Shown here: piece after piece, positions 8,933-17,738 of the stretch
Position numbering within the stretch: position 1 is the first letter of the stretch
How the letters are laid out: every line of letters starts with the position of its first letter
Assembly (NCBI RefSeq): GCF_022538185.1
Contig: NZ_JAKYXC010000005.1
Coordinates: 186,001 to 250,000 of the forward strand
DNA: 64,000 nucleotides
Direction of reading: 5' to 3'
DNA from: Microbacterium sp. CFH 31415
Lineage (GTDB): Bacteria; Actinomycetota; Actinomycetes; Actinomycetales; Microbacteriaceae
The notes under the pieces: generated by a model
Told to the model about the DNA's origin: nothing
Database searches by the model: none
What the model saw: the letters and a program-made list of their open reading frames with translations, nothing else
Made by a program: the position numbers and the translations under genes

Positions 8933-10488
8933 TGACCGACCACGTCTCCGAGGACCCCCGCACCGTACTAGCGGTGCGGGGGCTCTCGAAGAGCTTCACC
9001 GGACAACTCGCGCTCAACGACGTGGACCTGGACGTGCGCGCCGGTGAAGTGCACGCACTCATCGGTGAGAACGGTTCCGGCAAGTCCACCCTCATCAAGT
9101 GCCTCGCCGGGTTCTACGTTCCCGACCCCGGGGGAGCGGTGGAGCTCGACGGGCGCTCCATCGCCCTGCCGCTCACGACAAGCGAGGCAGCACGACTGGG
9201 TCTGGTCTTCGTCCACCAGGACCTGGGGCTCATTCCCACGCTGTCTGTCGCCGAGAACTTCGCCATCGCCCGCCGATACGAGACAGGGATCCTCGCGCAG
9301 ATCCCTTGGAAGAAGACCCGGGCACACGCCCGAGCGGAGCTGAGCAAGCTCGGGTGCGGGCACATTGACGTGGACGTGCCGATGTGGCGGCTGCCCATCG
9401 CGGTCCAGACCATCGTCGCCATCGCTCGCGCCCTCAGCTCAGCGGAGGCAGGCGCCCGGGTGCTCGTACTCGACGAGCCCACTGCTGCACTGCCAGACGC
9501 CGAAGCCGAACTGCTGTTCGACGCCATCCGAGAAGTGACCGCGCAGGGCGTCGGCGTCGTCTACGTGTCCCACAAGCTCGACGAGATCATCCGGCTTGCC
9601 GACCGGATCACGGTCCTGCGCGACGGGGTCAAGATCGAGACGGTCCAGGCGGTCGGTCTGCGCGAATCCGACCTGGTGCGCATGATTGTGGGCCGGGCAG
9701 TCGACCTCGCCGAACGGGAGGCGCGCGCGGTTAGCACCCGCAAGGTGCTCTCCGTACGTGGGCTTGCTGGCAAGGCGCTCGCGGACGTTTCGTTCGACGT
9801 CCACGGCGGAGAGATCGTCGGGTTGTGCGGCATGCTCGGATCCGGTCGAAGCGAACTTGCCCGCACGCTTTTCGGCGCGCAGCATCCGCGAGGGGGAGTC
9901 ATCGCAATCGACGAGTCCCCGCAAGAGTTCCGCTCGCCCGCAGACGCCATGCGCGCCGGCGTGGCCCTCATTCCCGAGAATCGACGCCGCGACGGTGGGG
10001 TGCTCGACCAGTCGCTGGCGGAAAACATCACGCTGCCGTCGCTGCGGCAGTACACCAGGCTCGGTCGTATCTCTGCATCGGCGGAGCGTCGAAGCGTCGC
10101 GCAGCTCACCCGCGACTACGGCGTCCGACCGGCGATGCCTTCCCGGGCGTTCAAGTACTTCTCCGGCGGCAACCAGCAGAAGATCGTCATCGCCCGGTGG
10201 ATGAACCGCACGCCGAAGCTCATCATCTTCGACGAGCCCGTCCAAGGCGTCGACATCGGAGCCCGCGTGGAAATAGTCGGGCACGTGCGAAAGGCCGCTG
10301 CAGGAGGCGCGGGAGTACTGCTCATCTCGACAGAGATCGACCTGATGCTGAGCGTGTGCGACCGGCTGCTGGTACTTCGAGACGGACGAATCATCGAAGA
10401 CATCGCGCACAACGAAATGGATCGAGCAGCGATCTCAGAGCTGGTCTACTTCGGCCACCTCGACGACCGCACGACAGGAACATCATGA
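8932..10488 (+). CDS. RbsA-type sugar ABC transporter ATP-binding protein (two nucleotide-binding domains)
   Basis: This 518-residue fusion has two ABC domains. The first (about 10-240) has a good Walker A (GENGSGKST), a Walker B (VLVLDEPTAAL) and an H-loop (VSHK), but its signature is degenerate (LPIAVQT in place of LSGGQ). The second (about 265-505) has an intact signature (FSGGNQQK) with a degenerate Walker A (GMLGSGRSE), as is usual in RbsA. One good ATP site built from the first Walker A and the second signature is therefore expected. The ATG overlaps the binding-protein stop (TAATG) and the stop overlaps the permease start. Confidence 0.92.
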   Translation: MTDHVSEDPRTVLAVRGLSKSFTGQLALNDVDLDVRAGEVHALIGENGSGKSTLIKCLAGFYVPDPGGAVELDGRSIALPLTTSEAARLGLVFVHQDLGLIPTLSVAENFAIARRYETGILAQIPWKKTRAHARAELSKLGCGHIDVDVPMWRLPIAVQTIVAIARALSSAEAGARVLVLDEPTAALPDAEAELLFDAIREVTAQGVGVVYVSHKLDEIIRLADRITVLRDGVKIETVQAVGLRESDLVRMIVGRAVDLAEREARAVSTRKVLSVRGLAGKALADVSFDVHGGEIVGLCGMLGSGRSELARTLFGAQHPRGGVIAIDESPQEFRSPADAMRAGVALIPENRRRDGGVLDQSLAENITLPSLRQYTRLGRISASAERRSVAQLTRDYGVRPAMPSRAFKYFSGGNQQKIVIARWMNRTPKLIIFDEPVQGVDIGARVEIVGHVRKAAAGGAGVLLISTEIDLMLSVCDRLLVLRDGRIIEDIAHNEMDRAAISELVYFGHLDDRTTGTS

Positions 10489-11504
10489 CCACTCCCATCG
10501 CCACAGTGCCCCTCGACCCCGCCGAACAGGGCCGCACCATCCGGCTTCCCGGTGGCCGCCGCGAGCCGGTATCGATCTTCGCAGCACGCATCGCGCTCCC
10601 CGCGCTGCTGGTCCTGTTCATCATCGTGTTCTCCATACTGCGACCGGACACGTTCTTCACCGTCGCGAACCTCACCACCACCCTGGCGCTTCAGGCCGTG
10701 CTGGCCATCCTGTGCCTGAGCCTTCTGCTGCCGTTGATCGTCGGCGAACTGGACCTGTCCGTAGCCGCGGTGCTCGGCCTGTCGGTCGTGCTCGTGACAG
10801 GGCTCACCTCACAGAACGGCTGGCCGCTGCCGCTTGCCACCCTCGTCTCACTGGCGATCTGCGGTGCAATAGGGCTGGTGAACGGCCTCCTCATCGCAGG
10901 CGTCGGCGTCAATGCGTTCGTGGTGACCATCGCGATGTCCGCCCTCGTCACCGGCGCTATCGGCGCATACACGCAGGGAAACGTCTTCTACGAGAACATC
11001 CCGCAGGGCCTCGTTGACCTCGGTCGAGGCGACTTCTTCGGGATTCCAAAGCCCGTCGTGTACGCCGGCGTCATCGCCGTGGGTCTGTGGTACCTCCTGT
11101 CCAGCACTCCGCTGGGCCGCTACCTGTACGCCATCGGCGGCTCGAAGGACGCCGCAGCGCTGAGCGGTATCCCCGTCAAGCGGCTGACCGTGCTGGCGTT
11201 CACCAGCGCGGGGCTGCTCGCCGGTGTGGCTGGGGTGGTGCAAGCCGGAATCCTCGGCAGCGGCAACCCCACCGTGGGCGCGCCATTCCTGCTTCCCGCC
11301 TACGCGGCTGTCTTCCTCGGGGCTACCGCTATCCAGCCGGGCGTATTCAACGTCTGGGGCACTGTCATCGCGGTTCTGACGGTTCAGGTCGGAACGACCG
11401 GCCTGGTACAGCTCGGCGCGCCATTCTGGATTCAGCCGGTCTTCGAGGGCACCGCGCTGCTCATCGCGGTCATCGTCTCCCGCTGGCTCAAGAAAGAGGC
11501 GTAG
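10485..11504 (+). CDS. Sugar ABC transporter permease (RbsC-type)
   Basis: This 339-residue polytopic membrane protein has about nine hydrophobic segments and the BPD_transp_2 family pattern (GELDLSVAAVLGLS near 90, GVNAFVVTIAMSALVTG near 140, GRYLYAIGGSKDAAALSGIPV near 205). The GELDLS/GGIDLS loop is the classic mark of ribose/xylose/polyol permeases. It works with the preceding ATPase and lipoprotein to import the unknown carbohydrate. ATG 10485 overlaps the ATPase stop by four bases. It is followed after 53 bases by a second SDR. Confidence 0.92.
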   Translation: MTTPIATVPLDPAEQGRTIRLPGGRREPVSIFAARIALPALLVLFIIVFSILRPDTFFTVANLTTTLALQAVLAILCLSLLLPLIVGELDLSVAAVLGLSVVLVTGLTSQNGWPLPLATLVSLAICGAIGLVNGLLIAGVGVNAFVVTIAMSALVTGAIGAYTQGNVFYENIPQGLVDLGRGDFFGIPKPVVYAGVIAVGLWYLLSSTPLGRYLYAIGGSKDAAALSGIPVKRLTVLAFTSAGLLAGVAGVVQAGILGSGNPTVGAPFLLPAYAAVFLGATAIQPGVFNVWGTVIAVLTVQVGTTGLVQLGAPFWIQPVFEGTALLIAVIVSRWLKKEA

Positions 11505-11557
11505 GCAATGGGACCGCTCATCAAACTTCCAGCAGACCAGAGAGGACGCACACAGGA

Positions 11558-12352
11558 ATGAACATCGACCTGACGGGCAAGACAGCCATCGTCACCGGGT
11601 CCACCCAGGGGATCGGACGCGCCATTGCCGCCGGCCTGGCCGCCGCGGGCGCCCGCACCATCGTCAATGGGAGGACAGCCGAGAACGTCGAGGCCGCCAT
11701 CGCCCAGATCCGGGCAGCCGTGCCGGACGCGGACCTCACTGGCGTGTCTGCCGACGTCACGACCGTCGAAGGTGTCGCTGCGATGCGGGCGGCGGTCTCG
11801 GACCCGGACATCGTGGTGAACAACGTCGGCATCTTCGAGCCCGAGTCGTTCTTCGACATCACTGACGAGAGCTGGTACCGGTTCTTCACCGTGAACGTGA
11901 TGAGCGGCATCCGACTCACCCGCGAGTACCTCGCCGGCATGCAGGAGCGCGGCTGGGGCCGGGTGATCTTCCTCTCCAGCGAGTCCGCGCTGCAGATACC
12001 GCCGGAGATGATCCACTACGGGCTGACCAAGACCGCGCAGCTGGCGCTGTCACGAGGCCTCGCAGAGCTCAGCGCCGGCACCGGTGTGACCGTGAACTGC
12101 GTGCTCCCCGGCCCGACCGCCTCCGAAGGGGTCTCAGACTTTGTGGCGAAACTGAACCCGCAGGATAAGCGCAGCCCCAACGAGCAGCTCGACGACTTCG
12201 TCCGCGAACACCGCCCCACTCAGCTGCTGCGCCGCGCGGCGACCCCCGAGGAGGTCGCGAACATGGTCGTCTACCTGTCGTCTGAGCAGGCTTCAGCCAC
12301 CACCGGAGCCGCACTGAGCGTCGACGGCGGAACGCGTCGGGCGATCTTCTAG
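11558..12352 (+). CDS. SDR family oxidoreductase
   Basis: This 264-residue classical short-chain dehydrogenase has TGSTQGIG (13-20), NNVG near 88, Ser140/141, and the catalytic pair Tyr154 and Lys158 in YGLTK. The C terminus (TTGAALSVDGG) is the usual SDR ending. It resembles 3-oxoacyl-ACP-reductase-type SDRs, many of which act on sugars or polyols. ATG 11558 is preceded by CAGGA; the frame is open upstream only as overlap with the permease. It closes the transporter operon, and a strong hairpin follows at 12376-12407. It probably oxidises the imported substrate, but the substrate is unknown. Confidence 0.87.
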   Translation: MNIDLTGKTAIVTGSTQGIGRAIAAGLAAAGARTIVNGRTAENVEAAIAQIRAAVPDADLTGVSADVTTVEGVAAMRAAVSDPDIVVNNVGIFEPESFFDITDESWYRFFTVNVMSGIRLTREYLAGMQERGWGRVIFLSSESALQIPPEMIHYGLTKTAQLALSRGLAELSAGTGVTVNCVLPGPTASEGVSDFVAKLNPQDKRSPNEQLDDFVREHRPTQLLRRAATPEEVANMVVYLSSEQASATTGAALSVDGGTRRAIF

Positions 12353-12375
12353 GTCCAGACCCGCCCCGGCAAGAC

Positions 12376-12407
12376 TGATGCGGCGTGCCCACGGGCGCGT
12401 CGCATCA
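12376..12407 (+). terminator. Stem-loop between convergent SDR and glycerol kinase genes
   Basis: TGATGCG...CGCATCA arms continue into an inner GC-rich stem with two G-U pairs, giving about 15 pairs around a two-base centre. It lies 24 bases after the SDR stop and between convergent genes. No T-run follows, so efficiency is uncertain. The rest of 12353-12567 shows no gene. Confidence 0.5.
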
Positions 12408-12567
12408 GCTGTCGCATCCGGGGCACCGCCACGACCCGCGCGCAAACGGTCGCCGCATGCTGAGGCGCGTCCGAGTTCCAGGCTCGCGCGTCGCGAGGCC
12501 GTCACGGCAGCTGGCGCCACGGATGCGGGTGGGCACAAGGCCCCCTACGGCGCCTGCGGGCGCTACC

Positions 12568-14067
12568 TCAGTGAGTTACCCAGTCGCGTGAGCGGGCGAC
12601 CGCCCGAACCCACCCCTCATACAGGTGGTTGCGGGTGGCTTCGTCCATCTGCGGTTGGAACGTCCGCTCGATCTCAATCGAGCCGTCCAACTCATCCTGC
12701 CCCGCCCAGAACCCGACGGCCAGACCGGCGAGGAACGCCGCGCCCCGAGCCGTGGACTCGGTGACCACCGGGCGGTGAACAGGCACACCGAGCTGGTCGG
12801 CCTGGAACTGCAGGTGGAAGTCGTTCGCGGCCGCGCCGCCATCGACCCGCAGTGAGGGCAGCTGATTCCCAGACTCCGCGGTCATAGCATCGATGACATC
12901 GCGGTACGAGTAGCTCATGGACTCCAGCGCGGCGCGGATAATCTGCGCTCGTCCTGTTCCCGAAGTCATGCCGACCAGCGTCGCGCGAGCGTGCTGATCC
13001 CAGTGCGGGGACGCAAGTCCAGTGAAGGCAGGGACCAGGTACACGCCGCCGGTGTCCTCGATGGATCCGGCGATGGCAGCCGTATCGGCCGCGTCGTCGA
13101 TGATCTGCAGTTCGTCCCGCAACCACTTCACCGTGGCGCCGACGCCGAAGAAGACGCCCTCGAGTGCGTACTCGACGTGACCGTTCACGCCCCACGCGAT
13201 GGTGGTGATGAGCCCCGCGTCCGAGAACACCGGGGTAGTGCCAGTGTTCATCATCACGGAGCCACCGGTGCCGTAGGTGGCCTTCACCGACCCGGGGCGG
13301 AAGCACGCCTGTCCGAACAGGGCCCCCTGCTGGTCACCGATGGCGGCTGCAACAGGGATGGGTGTGTCAAAGCCGGCCTCATCCCCGGTGACGCCGTACA
13401 CCTCTGAGGAGGGCCGCACCTCTGGGAGGATGCCGCGGGGGATGTCGAAGATGGACAGCAATGCGTCGTCCCATTCCAGGGCACGGATGTTGAACGCGAG
13501 GGTGCGTGAGGCGTTGGAATAGTCCGTGACGTGAGCCGCACCGCCGGTCAGCTTCCAGATCAGCCACGAGTCGACGGTCCCAGCGGCGAGCTCACCTGAC
13601 TGAGCGCGCTCCCGCGCTCCTTCGACATTGTCGAGGATCCAGCGCAGTTTCGTGGCGGAGAAATACTTGTCGATGGGCAGTCCGGTCGCCGCCCGCACCT
13701 GGTCCGCCAGCCCCTGACCGACCAGATCGTCGCAATGGTCCGCCGTCCGCCCGTCCTGCCACACCAGCGCTCGGTGGATGGGCTCACCTGTCCGGCGGTC
13801 CCAGACCACGATGGTCTCACGCTGATTGGTGATGCCGATGGCGGCCACGTCTGCCGCCGTCAGACCCGTCTTCTCCAACACCTCGTGAGCGACGCGCAAC
13901 TGCGCAGTCCAGATGTCCATAGCGTCGTGCTCCACCCAGCCGGGCTGAGGGTAGTGCTGCGCGAACTCTTCCTGTGCGATGCCGGAGATGCAGCCCTCAC
14001 GGTCGAACAGGATGGCGCGCACACTTCCGGTGCCGGCGTCCAGAGCCATGACATGCGTCGCGTTCAT
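12568..14067 (-). CDS. glpK: Glycerol kinase (FGGY family carbohydrate kinase)
   Basis: This 499-residue FGGY kinase should phosphorylate glycerol, or a close polyol, with ATP. The residues that bind glycerol in E. coli GlpK are all found at the same numbers: Arg83-Glu84 in NQRET, Trp103, Tyr135 and Asp245. The N-terminal phosphate loop is DAGTGS rather than the usual DQGTTS, a form closer to other FGGY kinases. Length is normal. It is divergent from a zinc alcohol dehydrogenase; the 115-bp spacer has two operator-like palindromes shared with the ABC operon, which ties it to the island. Glycerol is the best guess, but a modified polyol cannot be excluded. Confidence 0.87.
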   Translation of the reverse strand: MNATHVMALDAGTGSVRAILFDREGCISGIAQEEFAQHYPQPGWVEHDAMDIWTAQLRVAHEVLEKTGLTAADVAAIGITNQRETIVVWDRRTGEPIHRALVWQDGRTADHCDDLVGQGLADQVRAATGLPIDKYFSATKLRWILDNVEGARERAQSGELAAGTVDSWLIWKLTGGAAHVTDYSNASRTLAFNIRALEWDDALLSIFDIPRGILPEVRPSSEVYGVTGDEAGFDTPIPVAAAIGDQQGALFGQACFRPGSVKATYGTGGSVMMNTGTTPVFSDAGLITTIAWGVNGHVEYALEGVFFGVGATVKWLRDELQIIDDAADTAAIAGSIEDTGGVYLVPAFTGLASPHWDQHARATLVGMTSGTGRAQIIRAALESMSYSYRDVIDAMTAESGNQLPSLRVDGGAAANDFHLQFQADQLGVPVHRPVVTESTARGAAFLAGLAVGFWAGQDELDGSIEIERTFQPQMDEATRNHLYEGWVRAVARSRDWVTH

Positions 14068-14129
14068 CGGCGATTAGGTCCCACTTCTTCGTGATGTTGA
14101 CGGATCATTCCGCACTCCCTAGAGTACGG

Positions 14130-14170
14130 GAGTAAATTTCGATTGCAAGCGGCATCGACGAAAAAATTTC
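14130..14170 (+). promoter_or_regulatory. Paired operator-like palindromes between the kinase and the dehydrogenase
   Basis: GAGTAAATTTC (14130-14140) and GAAAAAATTTC (14160-14170) lie 30 bp apart; the second is followed by TAG, exactly as at 7663-7676. Their position between divergent starts would let one regulator act on both genes. The RpiR protein of this island is the inferred ligand. Confidence 0.6.
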
Positions 14171-14182
14171 TAGGAGCGACCA

Positions 14183-15271
14183 ATGCGAGCAGCGTTGCTC
14201 ACGTCCCCAGGCCAGGATCTCACCGTCCGGGAGGTACAGACAGCAGCGAACCTGCGCGCGGACGAGGTTCGCGTTCGCACCGCGGCGGTCGGCTTGTGCC
14301 ACTCAGATCTCCACGTCATCGACGGCCTGGTCCAGCGCCCGATGCCCGTCGTGCTCGGGCACGAGGCCTCGGGTGTGGTGGTCGAAGCCGGGTCGGCGGT
14401 CGAAGGCGTGAGGGTCGGTGACCACGTCGTGGTCTGCTTCGTCGTCTCGTGCGGCGTGTGTCGTATGTGCCGGGCGGGAAGACCGGCGATGTGCCAGGAC
14501 CGCGAGGCGACGATGCGGGGCACGGACGAGGAGCCCCGGTTGAGCCTGGCGGGGCGTGAGGTTCATCAGTGGACGAACATCGCCGGGTACGCCGAGGAGA
14601 TGGTCCTCCACCACAGCGCGGTCACCGCCATCGACGAGAGGATGCCCTTGGACCTAGCCGCACTCCTCGGGTGCGCTGTCGCGACGGGCATCGGATCCGC
14701 TCGCACCGTCGCTCAGATCGCCCGGGGTGAGCACGTTGCCGTCATTGGCTGCGGCGGCGTCGGGCTCAACGTGTGCCAGGGTGCGTCCCTCGCCGGCGCA
14801 GCGACGGTCATCGCCATTGACCGCAGCGACGCCAAACTCGAACTCGCCCGCACAAGATTCGGTGCCACCCACACCATCAACTCCGACCGCGAGGACGCCG
14901 CTGCCGCAGTGCGAGCACTGACCGACGGAGGGGTCGACCACGCGTTCGAGGCGGTGGGCTTGACGCCACTGGTGTCCTTGGCGTTGGACCTGACAGTGCG
15001 CGGCGGGACGGTCTGGGCGGTGGGCGTATTCGGCGACACCGCGGAGATCCGCATCCCCGCCGGGCACCTTCACGCGGGGAAGGGCGTTCACGGGGTGCGA
15101 GCCGGTTCCCTCGTGCCCTCCCGTGACATACCGGCGCTTGTTCAGGCGTACCTCGACGGTCGGCTCGAGTTGGAGGCACTCGTAGGCGAACGAATCCCGC
15201 TGGACCGTATCAACGAGGGCATCGCCGACCTGCGCACCGGCACCGGCGCGCGCACCATCGTCGTCTTCTGA
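14183..15271 (+). CDS. Zinc-dependent alcohol dehydrogenase (class III/NDMA-dependent-like)
   Basis: This 362-residue medium-chain dehydrogenase has catalytic Cys39 and His60-Glu61, the structural zinc set Cys90, Cys93, Cys96 and Cys104 (SCGVCRMC then MC), a third catalytic-site Cys near 169 (LLGCAVATGIGSA), and the Rossmann motif GCGGVG. The LGCAV-TG pattern is that of the class III/NDMA-dependent group, which oxidises primary alcohols. TAGGAG precedes the ATG by six bases. The next gene follows after 17 bases and is probably cotranscribed. It is likely to oxidise a primary alcohol of the island's substrate or of glycerol. Confidence 0.88.
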   Translation: MRAALLTSPGQDLTVREVQTAANLRADEVRVRTAAVGLCHSDLHVIDGLVQRPMPVVLGHEASGVVVEAGSAVEGVRVGDHVVVCFVVSCGVCRMCRAGRPAMCQDREATMRGTDEEPRLSLAGREVHQWTNIAGYAEEMVLHHSAVTAIDERMPLDLAALLGCAVATGIGSARTVAQIARGEHVAVIGCGGVGLNVCQGASLAGAATVIAIDRSDAKLELARTRFGATHTINSDREDAAAAVRALTDGGVDHAFEAVGLTPLVSLALDLTVRGGTVWAVGVFGDTAEIRIPAGHLHAGKGVHGVRAGSLVPSRDIPALVQAYLDGRLELEALVGERIPLDRINEGIADLRTGTGARTIVVF

Positions 15272-15288
15272 CAGAGAAAGAAGCATCC

Positions 15289-15837
15289 ATGAAGAACAGC
15301 TCGCAGCTCATCGCCACGCGGCGCCCGAACTGGCACCTGGCTCACGGGCGGGTAGCGCTCAGCGGCCCCGTCGTGCTCTTCGATCTGGACGGTGTGCTCG
15401 CTGACGCCGGCCACCGGCAGCACTTCCTCCACCTTGCCGAGCCCAACTGGGAAGGCTTCTACGGCGGGGTCAGCGCCGATGCGCCGCTTCAGAACGGACT
15501 TGCGCTGCTCGATGCCATCCGACCCGATCTGCCCGTCGTCATCTTGACTGCGCGCATCGACGACATCGCCCAAACCACCATCGAATGGCTGAAGCAACAC
15601 GGAGTCCGCTGGGACATGCTTGTCTGCCGCCCCCCGGCGGACAGCGACGAGAGCACCATGGCCGTGGACTACAAGCGCCTCGAGGTGCGGGCGCTGCTAG
15701 ACGCCGGCATCACCCCCGTCCTCGCTATCGACGACAACCGGAAGATCGTTGCGATGTACGAAGAATTCGGGATCGTCGGCGCGTACGTTCCGAGCGGCTA
15801 CTACGACAACTCCGCCAGGTACGACGGCGGCGTGTAG
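15289..15837 (+). CDS. HAD-superfamily phosphatase
   Basis: This 182-residue soluble protein has HAD motif I (LFDLDGVLAD, about 28-37), motif II (VILTAR, about 84), a Lys in YKRLEVRALL and an acidic motif IV (AIDDN, about 146). The small insert and the order resemble the phosphatase domain of polynucleotide kinases and 5'-nucleotidase-like HADs. It follows the alcohol dehydrogenase by 17 bases and AGAAAGAAGC precedes the ATG. It may dephosphorylate a pathway intermediate, perhaps as a house-cleaning step; the substrate is not known. It is the last gene of the island. Confidence 0.75.
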   Translation: MKNSSQLIATRRPNWHLAHGRVALSGPVVLFDLDGVLADAGHRQHFLHLAEPNWEGFYGGVSADAPLQNGLALLDAIRPDLPVVILTARIDDIAQTTIEWLKQHGVRWDMLVCRPPADSDESTMAVDYKRLEVRALLDAGITPVLAIDDNRKIVAMYEEFGIVGAYVPSGYYDNSARYDGGV

Positions 15838-15872
15838 TCGGCGCCCCGGCGCTGGACAGGCGGGGAGGTCAG

Positions 15873-16331
15873 TCAGACGGGAGCCGTGACGTCGGACCCG
15901 TGAAGCGCCCGCACGACAGGGGCCAGCTCCGGTTGCGCGGCCGCCTCTGCCAATACCCGCTCCAGAGTGTGGTCGTGGATGGGGCGAGCCCGCTCGTGCA
16001 GTTCGCGGCCCGACTCCGTGAGCTCGGTGTAGATACCACGTCTGTCGTCTGCGCATAGGATCCGCGTGAGTAGCCCGCGCGTCTCCAGCCGGTTCACCAA
16101 CCGCGTCGTCGCGCTGGGGCTGAGCGCGGCGGCGCGCGCAAGCTGCTGCATCCGCATATGCCAGCCATCCTGGCGATTGAGCGCGTCCAACACGGTGTAC
16201 TCCACGACGGAGAGGTCCACGCCACTCACTCCGAGCGCGCGTTCCAGTTCCGCCTCGATCTGCGCGTGAAGCGCTGCAAGAGTGCGCCACCCTTGCGCCC
16301 GCACCTCGACAGCGTCGTCTGCGATGCCCAT
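15873..16331 (-). CDS. MarR family transcriptional regulator
   Basis: This 152-residue protein has a MarR winged helix: the recognition segment ARAAALSPSATTRLVNRLETRGLLTR (about 62-87) is followed by the wing CADDRRGIYTELTESGRE. It is divergent from an MFS transporter with a 110-bp spacer full of TTGCGT half-sites, the usual layout of a drug-responsive repressor and the pump it controls. The ATG has a good GGAGGA box (positions 16335-16340 on the opposite strand). The effector is unknown; small aromatic compounds are typical. Confidence 0.88.
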   Translation of the reverse strand: MGIADDAVEVRAQGWRTLAALHAQIEAELERALGVSGVDLSVVEYTVLDALNRQDGWHMRMQQLARAAALSPSATTRLVNRLETRGLLTRILCADDRRGIYTELTESGRELHERARPIHDHTLERVLAEAAAQPELAPVVRALHGSDVTAPV

Positions 16332-16346
16332 AGCTCCTCCTCGATA

Positions 16347-16397
16347 GTTGCGTGCGCTTTATATTTGCGTGTGCAACAATATCTTTCACGACGCAAC
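16347..16397 (+). promoter_or_regulatory. MarR operator candidates
   Basis: Three copies of the half-site TTGCGT are visible: 16348-16353 and 16365-16370 on the plus strand and 16391-16396 inverted (ACGCAA). The palindrome TTGC-GTGT-GCAA spans 16365-16376. They fill the region between the divergent MarR and MFS starts. Confidence 0.5.
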
Positions 16398-16441
16398 ATC
16401 CCGCGTCTGCAACTAACTCTCATACTAACAGGAGAATCGTC

Positions 16442-17647
16442 ATGCCACTTGGACTGATTGCGCTGGCCATCGGCGCTTTCGGCATCGGCCTCACCGAGTT
16501 CGTCATCATGGGGCTGCTCCCTGAAGTTGCCGCCGACTTCGGGGTCACTGAGGCCGCTGCGGGCTGGCTGATCTCGGGCTACGCACTCAGCGTCGTCGTC
16601 GGCGCTCTCGTGCTCACCGCTGCAACTACGCAGCTGCCGCGCAAGCCCGTGCTGCTCGGCCTCATCGTCCTCTTCATCGTCGGAAACGTTCTGACTGCAA
16701 TCGCCGAGGACTACGGCGTAGCCATGATTGGCCGCATCATCGCAGCCCTGTGTCACGGCGCGTTCTTCGGCATTGGTTCGGTGGTCGCGGCCAGCCTGGT
16801 CCCCGCAGAGAAGAAGGCGGGCGCCATCGCCATCATGTTCACCGGCCTCACCGCCGCCAACGTGCTCGGCGTCCCCTTCGGCACGTTCCTCGGCCAGCAG
16901 ATGGGTTGGCGCTCGACGTTCTGGGCGATCTCGGTCATCGGCGTCCTCGCGTTCATCGGCATCGCCGCCCTGGTGCCGACGTTGCACAGCCCGGAGGAGC
17001 GCATCAGCATTCGCGGCGAGCTGCGAGCCTTCCGCTCCGGTCAGGTGTGGCTGTCGCTGCTTGTGACCGTGCTGGCCTACGGCGGCATGTTCGGAGCTTT
17101 CACCTACATCGCCTACACGCTCACCGAAGTGAGCGGATTCGACAGCTCCGCCGTGCCCTGGCTGCTGGTTCTCTTCGGCGCCGGACTGATAGTCGGTAAC
17201 TGGCTCGGCGGCAAACTCGCCGACCGCTCAATCGACGGCACACTGGTGTTCTTCATCGCCGCGCTCGTGGTCGTCCTCGCCCTGTTCGGGATCTCGGCCC
17301 AGTCGCCCGCCGCGACCATCGTTGCCCTGTTCCTCATGGGCGGGTTCGGGTTCGGAACCGTACCGGGGCTGCAGAGCCGGATCATGAACTACGCCGGGCA
17401 AGCGCCCACCCTCGCCTCGGGCGCCAACATCGGCGCGTTCAACGTCGGCAACGCCCTCGGCGCATGGGCAGGCGGCGTCGGTATCGCCGCGGGCCTCGGG
17501 TACACCTCACCGATCTGGATCGGTGCGACCATCACCGCGTCCGCCCTGGTCGTCATGGTCATCGCCGCCGCCGTCGCGCGCGCCCGCTCCACGCGCACCG
17601 TCTCGGTCTCCCCCGCCCCCACCCCCGCGGACAAGGTGACCCGGTGA
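16442..17647 (+). CDS. MFS transporter, DHA1-like exporter
   Basis: This 401-residue inner-membrane protein has 12 predicted hydrophobic segments and the DHA1 signature around GWLISGYALSVVVGALVLTA in helix 2. It looks like a proton-coupled drug or sugar exporter of the AraJ/Cmx/PbuE type. ATG 16442 is chosen because AGGAGA precedes it by six bases; upstream the frame runs through the regulatory spacer. Divergence from the MarR gene predicts substrate-induced expression. The C terminus is a short Ser/Pro/Thr-rich cytoplasmic tail. Confidence 0.87.
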   Translation: MPLGLIALAIGAFGIGLTEFVIMGLLPEVAADFGVTEAAAGWLISGYALSVVVGALVLTAATTQLPRKPVLLGLIVLFIVGNVLTAIAEDYGVAMIGRIIAALCHGAFFGIGSVVAASLVPAEKKAGAIAIMFTGLTAANVLGVPFGTFLGQQMGWRSTFWAISVIGVLAFIGIAALVPTLHSPEERISIRGELRAFRSGQVWLSLLVTVLAYGGMFGAFTYIAYTLTEVSGFDSSAVPWLLVLFGAGLIVGNWLGGKLADRSIDGTLVFFIAALVVVLALFGISAQSPAATIVALFLMGGFGFGTVPGLQSRIMNYAGQAPTLASGANIGAFNVGNALGAWAGGVGIAAGLGYTSPIWIGATITASALVVMVIAAAVARARSTRTVSVSPAPTPADKVTR

Positions 17648-17738
17648 CCGATTCCCCGCAGCGGAACTCGTCCAAGCCGCAGGCCGTGGAGGATGCACTG
17701 CCGGAGAGGCCGCGGCTCTGACTTGAAGTCCGTCAGCT

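Noticed and set aside
12353..12567. Short plus-strand frames between the SDR and glycerol kinase genes
   Set aside because: They run into the antisense of the kinase and have no start signals; the spacer holds only a stem-loop.
17644..17721. 25-codon frame starting in the MFS stop codon (GTGA overlap)
   Set aside because: No hydrophobic, cysteine or conserved pattern and no ribosome-binding site of its own; probably chance.
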